64,000 nucleotides of DNA from Hymenobacter canadensis (GCF_027359925.1 NZ_CP114767.1:2790001-2854000), one strand, 5' to 3'; numbered from the stretch's first letter, positions 50,589 through 60,285 are shown. Notes: a model not told the origin generated them from the sequence alone. Program-made: numbers and translations.

Positions 50589-51143
50589 TTAGCCTGCAAC
50601 CTCTTCTTTTTCGGCAAGTGTTTTGAGGATACCAGCCAGTTTGGCACCGCCGCTCGACAGAGCAGAGATAACATTCTTGGCAGGTGACTGGAGCAGACCG
50701 ATAACATCACCGATGAGCTCGTTTTTACCTTTCAGCGTGCTGAGGGTGCTCAGCTGATCGGCTCCAACGTATACGCCGGAGTCAATGTAAGCACCTTTGA
50801 AAGCTGGGCGAATCACAGCAGTTTTGCTGTAGTTCTGCGACTTGTAGAAGTCCTGCAACAGCTTGGCTGGAGCGTTACCCGACTCTTTCGAGAACAGGAT
50901 GCCCGACTGGCCTACCAGCGCCGCGTCCATCTCCGAAGTGTCGCCACCGAGGGTGTCGAGGGCCTTACGGATGAACGTGTTCTTGTACACCTTGAACTCC
51001 ATGCCGCGGTTGTAGCACAGGCGACGGAATTCGTTGATTTTCGCCACTGACATTCCCGAAGCATCGGCAATGTAGAACGCGTTGTGCGATTGGAACTTCT
51101 CGCTCAACTCGTCGACGAGGGCTTGTTTTTCTTCCCGGATCAT
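50589..51143 (-). CDS. rplJ: 50S ribosomal protein L10
   Basis: Predicted 184 residues with EEKQALVDELSEKFQSHNAF, SGMSVAKINEFRRLCYNRGM and EFKVYKNTFIRKALD. L10 anchors L7/L12 dimers and with them represses its own operon in E. coli. It follows rplA by only 19 bp, so there is no long L10 leader of the E. coli type. Confidence 0.98.
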   Translation of the reverse strand: MIREEKQALVDELSEKFQSHNAFYIADASGMSVAKINEFRRLCYNRGMEFKVYKNTFIRKALDTLGGDTSEMDAALVGQSGILFSKESGNAPAKLLQDFYKSQNYSKTAVIRPAFKGAYIDSGVYVGADQLSTLSTLKGKNELIGDVIGLLQSPAKNVISALSSGGAKLAGILKTLAEKEEVAG

Positions 51144-51162
51144 ATCGTCGTGTTGATTTAGA

Positions 51163-51858
51163 TTATGCGGAAGTTACCGACGTGTCAACCGGAACAGCAG
51201 GCGACATCGTGCTCGAGAGCGTGATGCTCTTGATGTACGTGCCCTTAGCCGAGGAAGGCTTCAAACGCAGCAGCGTCTGAATTACTTCGATGGCGTTTTC
51301 AGCCAGCTTCTGGTCATCGAACGACACTTTACCAACCGAGCAGTGAATGATACCGGTTTTGTCGACTTTGAAGTCGATTTTACCAGCTTTCACTTCCTGC
51401 ACCGCTTTAGCTACGTCCGTCGTTACCGTGCCCGACTTCGGGTTAGGCATCAGACCACGGGGACCGAGCACGCGGCCCAGACGACCCACTTTAGCCATTA
51501 CGGCCGGCATGGTGATGATAACGTCGATGTCAGTCCAGCCTTTTTCAATCTTGGCGATATAGTCGTCCAAACCAACGAAATCAGCACCAGCAGCAGTAGC
51601 TTCGGCTTCTTTGTCGGGCGTAACGAGGGCCAGAACACGAACGGTTTTGCCAGTACCGTGGGGCAGCGTAGCGACGCCACGTACCATCTGGTCGGCTTTG
51701 CGAGGATCCACGCCCAGACGAACGTCGATATCTACCGAGGCGTCAAATTTGGTATAGGTAATATCCTTTACCACTTTGGCCGCTTCTACCAGATTCCGAA
51801 CTTCGGTCAGGTCATGCTTGGCAAGGGCTTCCTTGCGCTTTTTGCTTACTTGTGCCAT
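51163..51858 (-). CDS. rplA: 50S ribosomal protein L1
   Basis: Predicted 231 residues with [40 protein letters not shown] and [21 protein letters not shown]1 forms the mobile stalk at the E site and represses the L11 operon by binding its leader in E. coli. It follows rplK by 18 bp. Confidence 0.98.
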   Translation of the reverse strand: MAQVSKKRKEALAKHDLTEVRNLVEAAKVVKDITYTKFDASVDIDVRLGVDPRKADQMVRGVATLPHGTGKTVRVLALVTPDKEAEATAAGADFVGLDDYIAKIEKGWTDIDVIITMPAVMAKVGRLGRVLGPRGLMPNPKSGTVTTDVAKAVQEVKAGKIDFKVDKTGIIHCSVGKVSFDDQKLAENAIEVIQTLLRLKPSSAKGTYIKSITLSSTMSPAVPVDTSVTSA

Positions 51859-51876
51859 GTCTACTCCGTCGTTAAA

Positions 51877-52320
51877 TTATTCAGCGAAAGGAGAAGTGCC
51901 CGACACAGTGATGCCCATGCTACGAGCCGTACCGGCTACCTGCAGCATTGCCGACTCCACTTTGAAAGCATTCAGGTCTGGCATCTTCGTTTCAGCGATG
52001 GTGCGCACCTGGTCCCACGACACTGAGCCTACCTTATTACGGTTGGGCTCTTTCGAACCGCTCTGGAGCTTGGCAGCCTCCATCAGGAGAACCGGCACCG
52101 GAGGGGTCTTCACAACGAAGTCGAACGACTTGTCGGTGTACATGGTGATGAGTACAGGACAAACTTGGCCGGCCTTATCTTGGGTGCGAGCATTGAACTG
52201 CTTGCAGAATTCCATGATGTTAAGGCCTTTGCTACCAAGTGCAGGTCCAACCGGCGGCGCAGGGTTTGCGGCGCCTCCCTTTATCTGAAGCTTCAGATAA
52301 CCTCTAATTTCCTTGGCCAT
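51877..52320 (-). CDS. rplK: 50S ribosomal protein L11
   Basis: Predicted 147 residues from ATG 52320 ([20 protein letters not shown]). [20 protein letters not shown] and the C-terminal RNA-binding part are typical. It is needed for the stringent response and GTPase centre. A 193-bp leader with hairpins separates it from nusG. Confidence 0.98.
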   Translation of the reverse strand: MAKEIRGYLKLQIKGGAANPAPPVGPALGSKGLNIMEFCKQFNARTQDKAGQVCPVLITMYTDKSFDFVVKTPPVPVLLMEAAKLQSGSKEPNRNKVGSVSWDQVRTIAETKMPDLNAFKVESAMLQVAGTARSMGITVSGTSPFAE

Positions 52321-52379
52321 TGGGTTTGTAAGGCTTCGGACGCTGCATCGTAACACGCATTGTCCTCAGTTTTTTGATT

Positions 52380-52502
52380 GCTCCGAAGTGGAAGCACCAC
52401 CGGTCCGGAGCGGATAACCGATGACGTTTGCTTGGCAGTAGGTGAAACTTGAGCTAGAAACAGTCAGAAACGTGTCGTTCCGACTGTCCCTAGCTCAAGT
52501 TC
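52380..52502 (-). promoter_or_regulatory. Structured rplK leader with two hairpins
   Basis: In the nusG-rplK gap, the first RNA hairpin pairs AACTTGAGCTAG (52446-52457) with CTAGCTCAAGTT (52490-52501), with further pairing of ACAGTC and GACTGT inside. The second pairs GCTCCG (52380-52385) with CGGAGC (52406-52411), with GTGG and CCAC inside. In E. coli the rplK leader carries the L1 binding site; the second hairpin is the better candidate here by position. No T tract follows the second, so it is not a standard terminator. Confidence 0.55.
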
Positions 52503-52513
52503 GCTCTATACTA

Positions 52514-53080
52514 CTATGAGTCCTTTTCGACCTGTGTGTAGCTCAACTCCATCGGAGTGCTACGGCCAAATATTTTTACGATTACGTTGAGTTTCTTGCG
52601 CTCCTCGAATACTTCCGAGACAGTGCCCAGCATGCCGGCGAAACCACCATCTACAATCTTCACCAACTCGTTTACTACGAATGGTGTTTCCAGCGTGGCC
52701 GTCTGCTCTTCTGCCTCGTCTACGATACCGAGGATGTTATTCACCTCCGAAAGACGCAACGGGATAGGCTTGGTGTTCTGGTTGGCAGCTTTGCCTTCCT
52801 TATCACTCAGAAAACCCAGAATACCCGGAGTGCTGGTAATGATGTGGTCTACCTCACCGTGCGTCAGATCCGCGTGAATGATGATGTAGCCGGGATACAG
52901 ATTCCGCTCCCGTACGCGCTTCTTGCCGTTGCGCATCTCGTACACCTTCTCCGCCGGAATCAGTACCTGAGGCACCAGGTCGGAGAGACCATGCCGGCCA
53001 ATTTCCGTTTCGAGATAGGTCTTGGCCTTTTTCTCCTGTCCGCTCACCGAGCGGACCACATACCATTTCAACTCTCCCAT
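52514..53080 (-). CDS. nusG: Transcription factor NusG
   Basis: Predicted 188 residues with NGN domain (MGELKWYVVRSVSGQEKKAK, PGYIIIHADLTHGEVDHII) and KOW domain (NELVKIVDGGFAGMLGTVSE). It binds RNA polymerase and couples it to Rho or the ribosome. It follows secE by 12 bp. Confidence 0.98.
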   Translation of the reverse strand: MGELKWYVVRSVSGQEKKAKTYLETEIGRHGLSDLVPQVLIPAEKVYEMRNGKKRVRERNLYPGYIIIHADLTHGEVDHIITSTPGILGFLSDKEGKAANQNTKPIPLRLSEVNNILGIVDEAEEQTATLETPFVVNELVKIVDGGFAGMLGTVSEVFEERKKLNVIVKIFGRSTPMELSYTQVEKDS

Positions 53081-53092
53081 CTTCGCTGCCGA

Positions 53093-53287
53093 TTAACGGA
53101 ATGAGTTGTAAAACGCTTCCAGACCAGTTTTAAATACCACGTCCATCAAACCAACAACAGCAGCGAATACCAGCGAACCGATGAGCACTAAGCCAGCGCT
53201 CTTCTGGAGTTCCTCGAAAGATGGCCACGTTACTTTGTAGCGCATCTCCTCGACGGTGTCGCGGAAGTAATTCGGTTTCTTGTCCAT
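53093..53287 (-). CDS. secE: Preprotein translocase subunit SecE
   Basis: Predicted 64 residues from ATG 53287 (MDKKPNYFRDTVEEMRYKVT), with the conserved VTWPSFEELQKSAGLVLIGS and one membrane segment. This is the short, single-helix form. It lies directly between tRNA-Trp and nusG. Confidence 0.95.
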   Translation of the reverse strand: MDKKPNYFRDTVEEMRYKVTWPSFEELQKSAGLVLIGSLVFAAVVGLMDVVFKTGLEAFYNSFR

Positions 53288-53353
53288 TGCTCGTCGCCTG
53301 GTTAGTGGCTTCTGATTACTCGCAGGCTGCGAATGCAGCAACCTGTATTAAAG

Positions 53354-53424
53354 CACGGGCGGAGAGATTCGAACTCCCATCAAAGGTTTTGGAGACCTCT
53401 ATTCTACCCTTGAACTACGCCCGT
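53354..53424 (-). tRNA. tRNA-Trp (anticodon CCA)
   Basis: A cloverleaf can be drawn with acceptor ACGGGCG / CGCCCGT, anticodon loop CTCCAAA, and T loop GTTCGAATC. The 3' CCA is not encoded. It starts the secE-nusG transcript, as in many bacteria. Confidence 0.95.
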
Positions 53425-53463
53425 GTATGCGTCCGTTACCAGCTTGCTACTGGATTGGGACTG

Positions 53464-53494
53464 CAAATGTATGGAACTCTATTTACAAAACAAA
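53464..53494 (-). promoter_or_regulatory. Promoter of the tRNA-Trp-secE-nusG operon
   Basis: On the minus strand TTTG (53494-53491), a 19-base spacer, and TACATTTG (53471-53464) match the Bacteroidota consensus fully. The -33 box lies in the lower arm and T tract of the tuf terminator, so terminator and promoter share bases. Confidence 0.8.
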
Positions 53495-53523
53495 TCCGCC
53501 TCTGAAAAAATCAGAGGCGGATT
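53486..53523 (-). terminator. Intrinsic terminator of tuf
   Basis: Perfect 13-bp arms AATCCGCCTCTGA (53493-53505) and TCAGAGGCGGATT (53511-53523) are followed by TGTTTTGT on the minus strand, 30 bp after the tuf stop. Confidence 0.9.
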
Positions 53524-53552
53524 GCATTGATTTGCTAGAATCCAGCTGAAAT

Positions 53553-54740
53553 CTACTCAGTGATTTCGGTTACCTGACCAGCACCTACCGTACGGCCACC
53601 CTCACGGATAGCGAAACGCAGGCCTTTCTCCATAGCTACCGAGTTGATCAGCTCAACCGAGATAGTTACGTTGTCACCAGGCATTACCATTTCCACGCCT
53701 TCGCCCAGCGTGATGATGCCGGTTACGTCGGTGGTGCGGAAATAGAACTGAGGACGGTAGTTGTTGAAGAACGGCGTGTGACGACCACCTTCTTCTTTCG
53801 ACAGCACGTACACCTCGGCTTTAAACTTGGTGTGAGGCTTAACGGAACCGGGCTTGCAGATAACCATACCACGACGGATGGCTTCTTTTTCAATACCACG
53901 GAGCAACAGACCTACGTTGTCACCAGCTTCACCACGGTCAAGGATTTTGCGGAACATCTCAACGCCAGTTACGGTCGACTTGAGGTTCTCAGCACCCATA
54001 CCGAGGATTTCAACTTGCTCACCCGAGTTGATTATACCGCGCTCGATACGGCCGGTTGCTACCGTACCACGACCCGTGATAGAGAATACGTCCTCTACTG
54101 GCATCAGGAAGGGCAGGTCGGTCAGACGAGCTGGAATTGGAATGTAGCTGTCAACAGCGTCCATCAACTCCTCGATCTTCGGAACCCAGTTGGCATCGCC
54201 GTTCAGGCCGCCCAGAGCCGAGCCCTGAATAACCGGAATGTTGTCGCCATCGAAGTCATAGAACGAGAGCAGCTCACGGATTTCCATTTCCACCAGCTCG
54301 AGGAGCTCGGGGTCATCCACCATGTCTACTTTGTTCATGAACACTACCAGCTGAGGAACACCTACCTGGCGAGCGAGCAGGATGTGCTCACGCGTCTGGG
54401 GCATTGGGCCGTCGGTAGCAGCTACCACGAGGATAGCACCGTCCATCTGGGCAGCACCCGTAACCATGTTCTTCACGTAGTCAGCGTGACCTGGGCAGTC
54501 AACGTGAGCATAGTGACGGTTTACGGTAGAGTACTCTACGTGCGACGTGTTGATGGTGATACCACGCTCTTTTTCTTCGGGAGCGTTGTCGATCGACGAG
54601 AAGTCACGCTTGGCGGCCAAACCTTTGTTCGCCAGTACCATGGTGATAGCAGCGGTCAGGGTGGTTTTGCCGTGGTCGACGTGCCCGATCGTACCGATGT
54701 TCACGTGCGGCTTGGAACGATCAAAATTTTCTTTGGCCAT
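53553..54740 (-). CDS. tuf: Elongation factor Tu
   Basis: Predicted 395 residues. GTPase motifs [15 protein letters not shown] (19-33), [11 protein letters not shown] and [12 protein letters not shown] are intact; domains II and III follow with [13 protein letters not shown]. It delivers aminoacyl-tRNA to the ribosome. It lies between tRNA-Thr and tRNA-Trp, the order also found around tufB of E. coli. Confidence 0.99.
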   Translation of the reverse strand: MAKENFDRSKPHVNIGTIGHVDHGKTTLTAAITMVLANKGLAAKRDFSSIDNAPEEKERGITINTSHVEYSTVNRHYAHVDCPGHADYVKNMVTGAAQMDGAILVVAATDGPMPQTREHILLARQVGVPQLVVFMNKVDMVDDPELLELVEMEIRELLSFYDFDGDNIPVIQGSALGGLNGDANWVPKIEELMDAVDSYIPIPARLTDLPFLMPVEDVFSITGRGTVATGRIERGIINSGEQVEILGMGAENLKSTVTGVEMFRKILDRGEAGDNVGLLLRGIEKEAIRRGMVICKPGSVKPHTKFKAEVYVLSKEEGGRHTPFFNNYRPQFYFRTTDVTGIITLGEGVEMVMPGDNVTISVELINSVAMEKGLRFAIREGGRTVGAGQVTEITE

Positions 54741-54899
54741 TGTAAGTGAGATTAGAGAACTATGTTGTGAGGAGGAAAACGCGACTTGCTTATACTGAAA
54801 GAAAGCGAAACGCAGCTCCGCTTAGTGGGGACTGCACGTCGCTTTGCTTTTCAGACTGGCCCAAACAGAGCAGCCGCGCTGCACCGCCGGTATAATGTG

Positions 54900-54971
<72 letters not shown>

Positions 54972-55062
54972 TGATACTATAGATTTCAACAAAGGTACGA
55001 CAGGAGAAGTACAATCGCCGTTGCGGCTGTATCTGTTTCTTTGCGCAACTCTGCGAATGTTG

Positions 55063-55135
55063 AGCGGGAGACGAGGTTCGAACCCGCGACCTGCAGCTTG
55101 GAAGGCTGCCGCTCTACCAGCTGAGCTACTCCCGC
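55063..55135 (-). tRNA. tRNA-Gly (anticodon TCC)
   Basis: The acceptor GCGGGAG pairs with CTCCCGC; D arm AGCTCAGCTGGTAGAGC, anticodon loop CTTCCAA, T loop GTTCGAACC. CCA is not encoded. It lies between tRNA-Tyr and tRNA-Thr. Confidence 0.95.
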
Positions 55136-55208
55136 GTAGTGTAAATAAAGAAACTCGTAGGCGGCCAATCTGATTCATTGCCTTGCGAGTTTCTCTACTT
55201 ATCAATCG

Positions 55209-55291
55209 TGGGGGGAGAAGGATTCGAACCTTCGAAAGCTTACGCTAACAGAGTTACAGTCTGTCCCATTTGGCCGCTCTGGAACCCCCCC
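55209..55291 (-). tRNA. tRNA-Tyr (anticodon GTA)
   Basis: A class II tRNA with a long variable arm (GTTAGCGTAAGCTTTC region), acceptor GGGGGGG / TCCCCCC, and anticodon loop CTGTAAC. CCA is not encoded. It is the first gene of the tRNA-tuf transcript. Confidence 0.94.
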
Positions 55292-55373
55292 GATTGTTAT
55301 TTCTCCGCCGTTTGCGAAGAAATTTTCGCTTCAACCTTTCTGCCTTAGTCGGCTACTGTGTCGAATTGAGTTG

Positions 55374-55404
55374 CAAAATTAGGGGCTTTCTGATGCAAGT
55401 CAAG
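55374..55404 (-). promoter_or_regulatory. Promoter of the tRNA-Tyr-Gly-Thr-tuf operon
   Basis: On the minus strand CTTG (55404-55401), 19 bases, then TAATTTTG (55381-55374) follow the consensus with one mismatch in the -33 box. It lies 83 bp before tRNA-Tyr. Confidence 0.65.
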
Positions 55405-55541
55405 CGCAGCCCTGAAAATCGTTTAATATTTTTTCTGCCGGCGTTCAGAATCCCCTGTTTTTCCGGGGCTAACCTGCTGATTGCTTTTAGGAAACCTGCT
55501 ACTCTGGAGAGCGAATAAATTTTTGCGTTTTTTCTTAGCAG

Positions 55542-58133
55542 CTACTGCATCATGGCATAATATGCCTTCACCTGTTCGTCTTTTTCCTTACTGCGGATAT
55601 CCTGCAACGTTGCTTTAAGTGCGGGCATGCTGGAGGCCAGAATGCTCAGGCCCCGGTAAGCGCCCAACCGAACGAACGTGCTGGGAGCCGTGCGCGCTAG
55701 GCTTTCTAGTCGTTGAATGCCTTTTTCCCGCTCGATGGGAGGCATGCGGAGCATGAAAGTGGCAAAGTCGGGCAGATAGCTGCGGTAGAGGTCGGCGTCG
55801 CTGACGTCGGGCAGGCGGCGCATGAACCACTGGTACTGCTCGTTGCTGCTGCCATTGAGAGAATAATAGGTGGCAATGGAGGTCAGCACTTCTGCATTCC
55901 GGCTTTCCTGCATGGCCGCAATCTTCTCTTGCGAATCGGCCGTTGGGGTTTTGGCCAAGGCCTGAATACCGGCACTGACCACTCTGTAGGAACTATCGTT
56001 GAGCGCCGTCAGGAAGGCACTGGCGTAGTTTTCGTTGGGGAGAGAGGCCAGGGCATTCAGCGCAGTAGCGCGTACTTGGCTATTTTTATCCTTCAGGGCT
56101 ACCTGCTGCAGATCCTGGCGTACGGCGTTGCCTTCAGGGCCCTTATACCGGCGCAACGCCTGCACGGCCGCCTGACGCACAGCCCAGAAAGGGTCGTTGA
56201 GGGCAGTGCGCAGCAGGGCGCTTACGGGCAGCTCGGCGCTTTTAACCTTCAGCTGGGTTACGGCTTCATACCGCTGCAGATAGCCTTTCGCGTGGGTGTA
56301 CTGGTACATCAACTCGTCCTGCGTGCGCTCTTCTTCGATTTCGGCCAGCAGTTGCGCTTGGCTGTCGAATTTCACGAGGCTGGGGCGCTGGGCAGAAGAC
56401 AGCCGGAAAGTCTGGTCGGCTTTCGTGATGGTGATGCGGTGGTCGGTGGGCTGGTTGTTGGCCCATACAGTTACGGTTACGGGCAGCCGGTAGACAGGCG
56501 TGAAGGTGGAATCCTGCAACTGTTGCACGCGCATGCTCACTTGGCCGTTAGCAAAGCTGTGCGTCACTTTCAGTTCGGGATGGCCGCGCTGCATAAACCA
56601 CTGGTCGAAAAACCACATCAGGTCTTCACCGGTGGTTTCTTCGAAGGCGATGCGCAGCTTAGCTATTTCCGAGGTGGAAAATTTATTCTGGGTGAGGTAG
56701 CGGTTCAGGGAAGCGAAGAAGGCTTCGTCGCCGACATAGTTGCGCAGCATGTGCAGTACGCGGCCGCCTTTGTCGTAGGAGTGCCGGTCGAACATGTCTT
56801 CCTGCTTGGCGTAGCGGTAGCGAATCAGTGGCTCGCGCTTGCTCTGGGCTTCTTCCAGGTAGCGGCCCAGCTTCTGCTGCTGCACCAGGTCGGCGGCATC
56901 GGCGCCATACTTGTGCTCGGCCCAGAGCAGCTCCGAGTAGTCGGCGAAAGACTCGTTAAGCGGCAGGTTGGCCCACGATTCGGTGGTTACATAGTCGCCG
57001 AACCAGTGGTGGAACAGCTCGTGCGCTACCGTAGACTCGGCATCGTAGCCCACATCGGCCAGCTCGCGAGGCGAGAACTGCACCAGGCTTTGCTCGAACG
57101 TGACGGCCGTGGTGTTTTCCATAGCCCCCGACACGAAATCGTGTACGGCTACCTGCGTGTATTTTTCCCACGGGAAGTCAACACCCAGTTTTTTGGAAAA
57201 GTAGTCCAGCATCTGGGGCGTGTTGCCGAACACCGCCCGGGCCGTGTTGCTGAACTTGGCATCGACGTAGTAGTCTACCGGCTTGCCCCGCCAGGTGTCG
57301 CTGATGACGGCGAAGTCGCCTACGGCCAGCATAGCGAGGTACGGCGCGTGCGGCAGGCTCTGCTTCCAGGTATCGGTTCGGGTGCCGTCGTTGTTTTTGC
57401 GCGACGACACCAGCAGCCCGTTGGAAAGGGTTTTCTGCCCCGCTTCCACCGTGAGGCTGACTTCCTGGGTCATGCGCTGGTTGGGCCGGTCGATGGTGGG
57501 AAACCAGCAGGAGTTGCCCTCCGTTTCGCCCTGGGTCCAGAGCTGGCGCGGCTTGGTTTTGTCGGTGCCCAGCGGATTGATGAAGTACAGGCCCTTGTCC
57601 TGGGTGATGGCCGCGCTGCCGCCTACTTCCAGCTCATTGGGTTTGGCCACGTACTGAATCCGAACCTGGCAAAGCTCGGTGCGGGAGTAGGTGCGGTCCA
57701 GCGCAATGGTCAGCTTTTTCTTGTCGTAAGTATAGGTCAGGTTCTTTTCTTTTCCCCCGTTTACAAGGCGCACGTTTTTCACGTCGAAGCCCTTGGCGTC
57801 AAGCACAAGCTGATTTTGCGGGTAGAAATGCGGCCGGACAGTGAGCGTAGCCGTTCCCAGCAGCCATTGTTTGGCCCAGTCGAAACGGACGTCGAGTTTG
57901 GTATCTAGCAGGTCGTGGAGAATGGTGGCGGCTGGCTGCACCGGATTGGTAGGCGGTAGCCACGAGGGTACTACCAGAATAGACGATGCCGCTTCAGGGG
58001 CCGGGGTCGATTCAGATTTCTTGTGCGTAGCTGCTTTGCTGCCTGCCGGCTTAATGCTCCTAACAACCTGGGCAGAAGCTTGAAACTGACACGCAAGGAC
58101 CAGTCCCAGAATGCTGAGAACCGAATATTTCAT
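55542..58133 (-). CDS. Exported M1 family aminopeptidase with HEAT-like repeats
   Basis: Predicted 863 residues with a signal peptide (SVLSILGLVLACQFQASA, cut near AQV). The M1 substrate motif GAMEN is at 336-340; the zinc motif HELFHHWFGD has His371, Glu372 and His375, with the third ligand Glu394 in LNESFADYSELLWA. The C-terminal third (about 600-863) consists of helical HEAT-like repeats (DPFWAVRQAAVQALRRYKGP, NSQVRATALNALASL). It should trim peptides in the periplasm or at the surface. No sorting domain is seen. It diverges from the biotin carrier gene. Confidence 0.92.
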   Translation of the reverse strand: MKYSVLSILGLVLACQFQASAQVVRSIKPAGSKAATHKKSESTPAPEAASSILVVPSWLPPTNPVQPAATILHDLLDTKLDVRFDWAKQWLLGTATLTVRPHFYPQNQLVLDAKGFDVKNVRLVNGGKEKNLTYTYDKKKLTIALDRTYSRTELCQVRIQYVAKPNELEVGGSAAITQDKGLYFINPLGTDKTKPRQLWTQGETEGNSCWFPTIDRPNQRMTQEVSLTVEAGQKTLSNGLLVSSRKNNDGTRTDTWKQSLPHAPYLAMLAVGDFAVISDTWRGKPVDYYVDAKFSNTARAVFGNTPQMLDYFSKKLGVDFPWEKYTQVAVHDFVSGAMENTTAVTFEQSLVQFSPRELADVGYDAESTVAHELFHHWFGDYVTTESWANLPLNESFADYSELLWAEHKYGADAADLVQQQKLGRYLEEAQSKREPLIRYRYAKQEDMFDRHSYDKGGRVLHMLRNYVGDEAFFASLNRYLTQNKFSTSEIAKLRIAFEETTGEDLMWFFDQWFMQRGHPELKVTHSFANGQVSMRVQQLQDSTFTPVYRLPVTVTVWANNQPTDHRITITKADQTFRLSSAQRPSLVKFDSQAQLLAEIEEERTQDELMYQYTHAKGYLQRYEAVTQLKVKSAELPVSALLRTALNDPFWAVRQAAVQALRRYKGPEGNAVRQDLQQVALKDKNSQVRATALNALASLPNENYASAFLTALNDSSYRVVSAGIQALAKTPTADSQEKIAAMQESRNAEVLTSIATYYSLNGSSNEQYQWFMRRLPDVSDADLYRSYLPDFATFMLRMPPIEREKGIQRLESLARTAPSTFVRLGAYRGLSILASSMPALKATLQDIRSKEKDEQVKAYYAMMQ

Positions 58134-58230
58134 GCGTTGATGCGATAGGTATATGGGTCCTCAAGTTCCGAAATTATTTGAGATTTGGCCTATCTTTAAG
58201 CCCATTTCCGCCCCTCCTCCTCCCCTTCCT

Positions 58231-58734
58231 ATGCTACAGGTTAGCACCAGCCCCACCCAAACTTGGGCCGTAGATTATCGTGCCACCGGCGCCATCACCC
58301 TAGACGGCCAGCCGTTTGCCTGGGATTTGGTGGTGCTGGGTCCGGGCCGCTTTCATGTACTGCACGACGGCCGCTCGTACGTGGCCGAAGTGGTTAGCGC
58401 GGATTACGCTACCAAATCGTTTCAGTTTAAGCTCAACGGGCAGCAGCTGGAAGTGCAGGCCAAAGACCGGTTCGATTTGCTGCTCGACAAGCTGGGCATG
58501 AACAACGCAGCCGCCAGCAAAGTAAACGAGCTGAAGGCCCCCATGCCGGGCCTGATCGTGGATATCCGGGTGGCCCCGGGCCAGCAAGTGCAAAAGGGCG
58601 ACCCGCTGCTGGTGCTGGAGGCCATGAAGATGGAGAACATTCTGAAAGCGCCCGGCGACGGCACTGTGGGGGCCATCAAAATCGGCCTGCGCGACAACGT
58701 AACCAAGGGCCAGGTGCTGATTCAGTTCAGCTAA
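58231..58734 (+). CDS. Biotin carboxyl carrier protein (acyl-CoA carboxylase type)
   Basis: Predicted 167 residues from ATG 58231. The C-terminal 75 residues form the biotinyl domain with KAPMPGLIVDIRVAPGQQV and biotin site EAMKMEN (Lys133). The N-terminal part is unlike AccB and resembles the carrier region of propionyl/acetyl-CoA carboxylase alpha or oxaloacetate decarboxylase carriers. The carboxylase partners are not in the window. The start has CCTATGCTAC in common with a REP end, which I take as chance. Confidence 0.9.
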   Translation: MLQVSTSPTQTWAVDYRATGAITLDGQPFAWDLVVLGPGRFHVLHDGRSYVAEVVSADYATKSFQFKLNGQQLEVQAKDRFDLLLDKLGMNNAAASKVNELKAPMPGLIVDIRVAPGQQVQKGDPLLVLEAMKMENILKAPGDGTVGAIKIGLRDNVTKGQVLIQFS

Positions 58735-58806
58735 CCAGCCTGCTCAGGCCCTGCGCCCAGCGAGGGTGCGCACCTCATACCGTTTTTACACTTAATTCCT
58801 CCGACG

Positions 58807-59592
58807 TTGAAGTACACCCGAATTCTGCTTAAGCTAAGCGGCGAAGCCCTGATGGGCCAACAGCAATACGGCATTGATGCCGTCCGGCTGATGCAATACG
58901 CTGAGGAAATCAAGAAAGTAGCCGCCACCGGTACCCAGGTAGCGGTGGTGATTGGCGGCGGCAATATCTTCCGGGGTGTGCAGGCCGAAGCCTTTGGCCT
59001 CGACCGGGTGCAGGGCGACTACATGGGCATGCTGGCCACGGTCATCAACTCCATGGCGCTGCAGAGCGCTCTGGAGAAGCTCAACGTGAATACGCGCCTG
59101 CTGTCGGGCGTTACCATTCAGCGGGTGTGCGAGCCGTATATCCGCCGGCGGGCCCTGCGCCATTTGGAGAAAGGCCGGGTCGTGATTTTCGGGGCCGGTA
59201 TCGGCTCGCCGTATTTCACCACCGACTCGGCGGCTTCGCTGCGGGCCATCGAAATTGAGGCAGATGTGGTGCTGAAGGGCACCCGCGTGGATGGCATCTA
59301 TACGGCCGACCCGGAGAAAGACCCCACCGCCGTGCGCTACCCCACCATTACGTTTGATGAGGTGATGGCCAAAAACCTGAACGTGATGGACATGACGGCC
59401 TTCACGCTCTGCAAGGAAAACAACCTGCCCATCATCGTTTTCGATATGAACAAGGAAGGCAACCTGCAGCGGCTTATCGAGGGCGAAACAGTGGGCACCT
59501 TGGTGACGATGGAACACCCGAAGCCAACGGAAACCAACAGCACCTCCAGCGGCCTGCATCCTTCGCTGGACACTCCTTCCGAACAAGCCTGA
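58807..59592 (+). CDS. pyrH: UMP kinase
   Basis: Predicted 261 residues. The conserved start [17 protein letters not shown] is only reached from a TTG at 58807; no in-frame ATG is suitable. Motifs [28 protein letters not shown] and [16 protein letters not shown] are present. It makes UDP from UMP. The C-terminus has about 20 extra Ser/Thr/Pro residues ([20 protein letters not shown]). It is upstream of frr, a common order. Confidence 0.96.
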   Translation: MKYTRILLKLSGEALMGQQQYGIDAVRLMQYAEEIKKVAATGTQVAVVIGGGNIFRGVQAEAFGLDRVQGDYMGMLATVINSMALQSALEKLNVNTRLLSGVTIQRVCEPYIRRRALRHLEKGRVVIFGAGIGSPYFTTDSAASLRAIEIEADVVLKGTRVDGIYTADPEKDPTAVRYPTITFDEVMAKNLNVMDMTAFTLCKENNLPIIVFDMNKEGNLQRLIEGETVGTLVTMEHPKPTETNSTSSGLHPSLDTPSEQA

Positions 59593-59596
59593 AAAG

Positions 59597-59701
59597 AATT
59601 AAAAATTAAAAGTTGAGAATTAAAAGTAGGTGGACGGCAATGCAGAAGCGCCATTCACCACTTGACAATTTTTAATTTTTAATTCTCAATTTTTAATTTT
59701 C
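59597..59701. repeat. AT-rich imperfect inverted repeat between pyrH and frr
   Basis: Left part AATTAAAAATTAAAAGTTGAG and right part CTCAATTTTTAATTTT are complementary, with nested copies of AATTTTTAATT. The centre is GC-richer (GGTGGACGGCAATGCAGAAG). The composition differs sharply from the coding context. Confidence 0.75.
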
Positions 59702-59709
59702 TTACACTC

Positions 59710-60273
59710 ATGGACGAAGAAATTCAGTTTTATCTAAGCGAAGCCGAAGAATCGATGGCTAAGTCGCTGCAGCACACCGGCCTGGAACTCAGCCGTATTC
59801 GCGCCGGCAAGGCCTCGCCGGCCATGCTCGATTCGCTGCGCGTAGATTATTACGGCACGCCCACTCCTATTGCGCAGGTGGCCAACGTCTCGACGCCGGA
59901 CGCGCGCACGTTGTTCATCAAGCCTTGGGAGAAGAACATCATTGCGGAAGTGGTGAAAGCCATCAAAAACAGTGACTTGGGCCTGAATCCGCAGTCTGAT
60001 GCAGAAGGCGTACGCCTGAACATTCCGCCCATGACCGAGGAGCGCCGCCGCGACCTGGTAAAGCAGGTAAAGCAGGAGTCGGAAAGCGGCAAGGTGCGCA
60101 TCCGGGGCATCCGCAAGGACGTGAACGAGTCGTTGCGTAAGCTGCAGAAAGACGGAGCCGCTGAGGACGCCATCAAGGATGCCGAAGCCAAGGTGCAGAA
60201 AGCCACTGATAGCTACATCGTGCAGATTGATAGCCTGACCACCAAGAAGGAATCGGAAATCATGACCATCTGA
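59710..60273 (+). CDS. frr: Ribosome recycling factor
   Basis: Predicted 187 residues with LELSRIRAGKASPAMLDSLR, VANVSTPDARTLFIKPWEK and NIPPMTEERRRDLVKQVKQE. It splits post-termination ribosomes with EF-G. It ends at a very strong bidirectional terminator. Confidence 0.98.
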   Translation: MDEEIQFYLSEAEESMAKSLQHTGLELSRIRAGKASPAMLDSLRVDYYGTPTPIAQVANVSTPDARTLFIKPWEKNIIAEVVKAIKNSDLGLNPQSDAEGVRLNIPPMTEERRRDLVKQVKQESESGKVRIRGIRKDVNESLRKLQKDGAAEDAIKDAEAKVQKATDSYIVQIDSLTTKKESEIMTI

Positions 60274-60285
60274 TCCGGCAACGAA

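Noticed and set aside
55713..57908. Plus-strand open frame of 731 codons within the M1 aminopeptidase gene
   Set aside because: It is antisense to the GAMEN/HExxH-bearing gene.
58228..58237. CCTATGCTAC identical to the end of the REP unit
   Set aside because: Only ten bases match and the rest of the 24-bp unit is absent.
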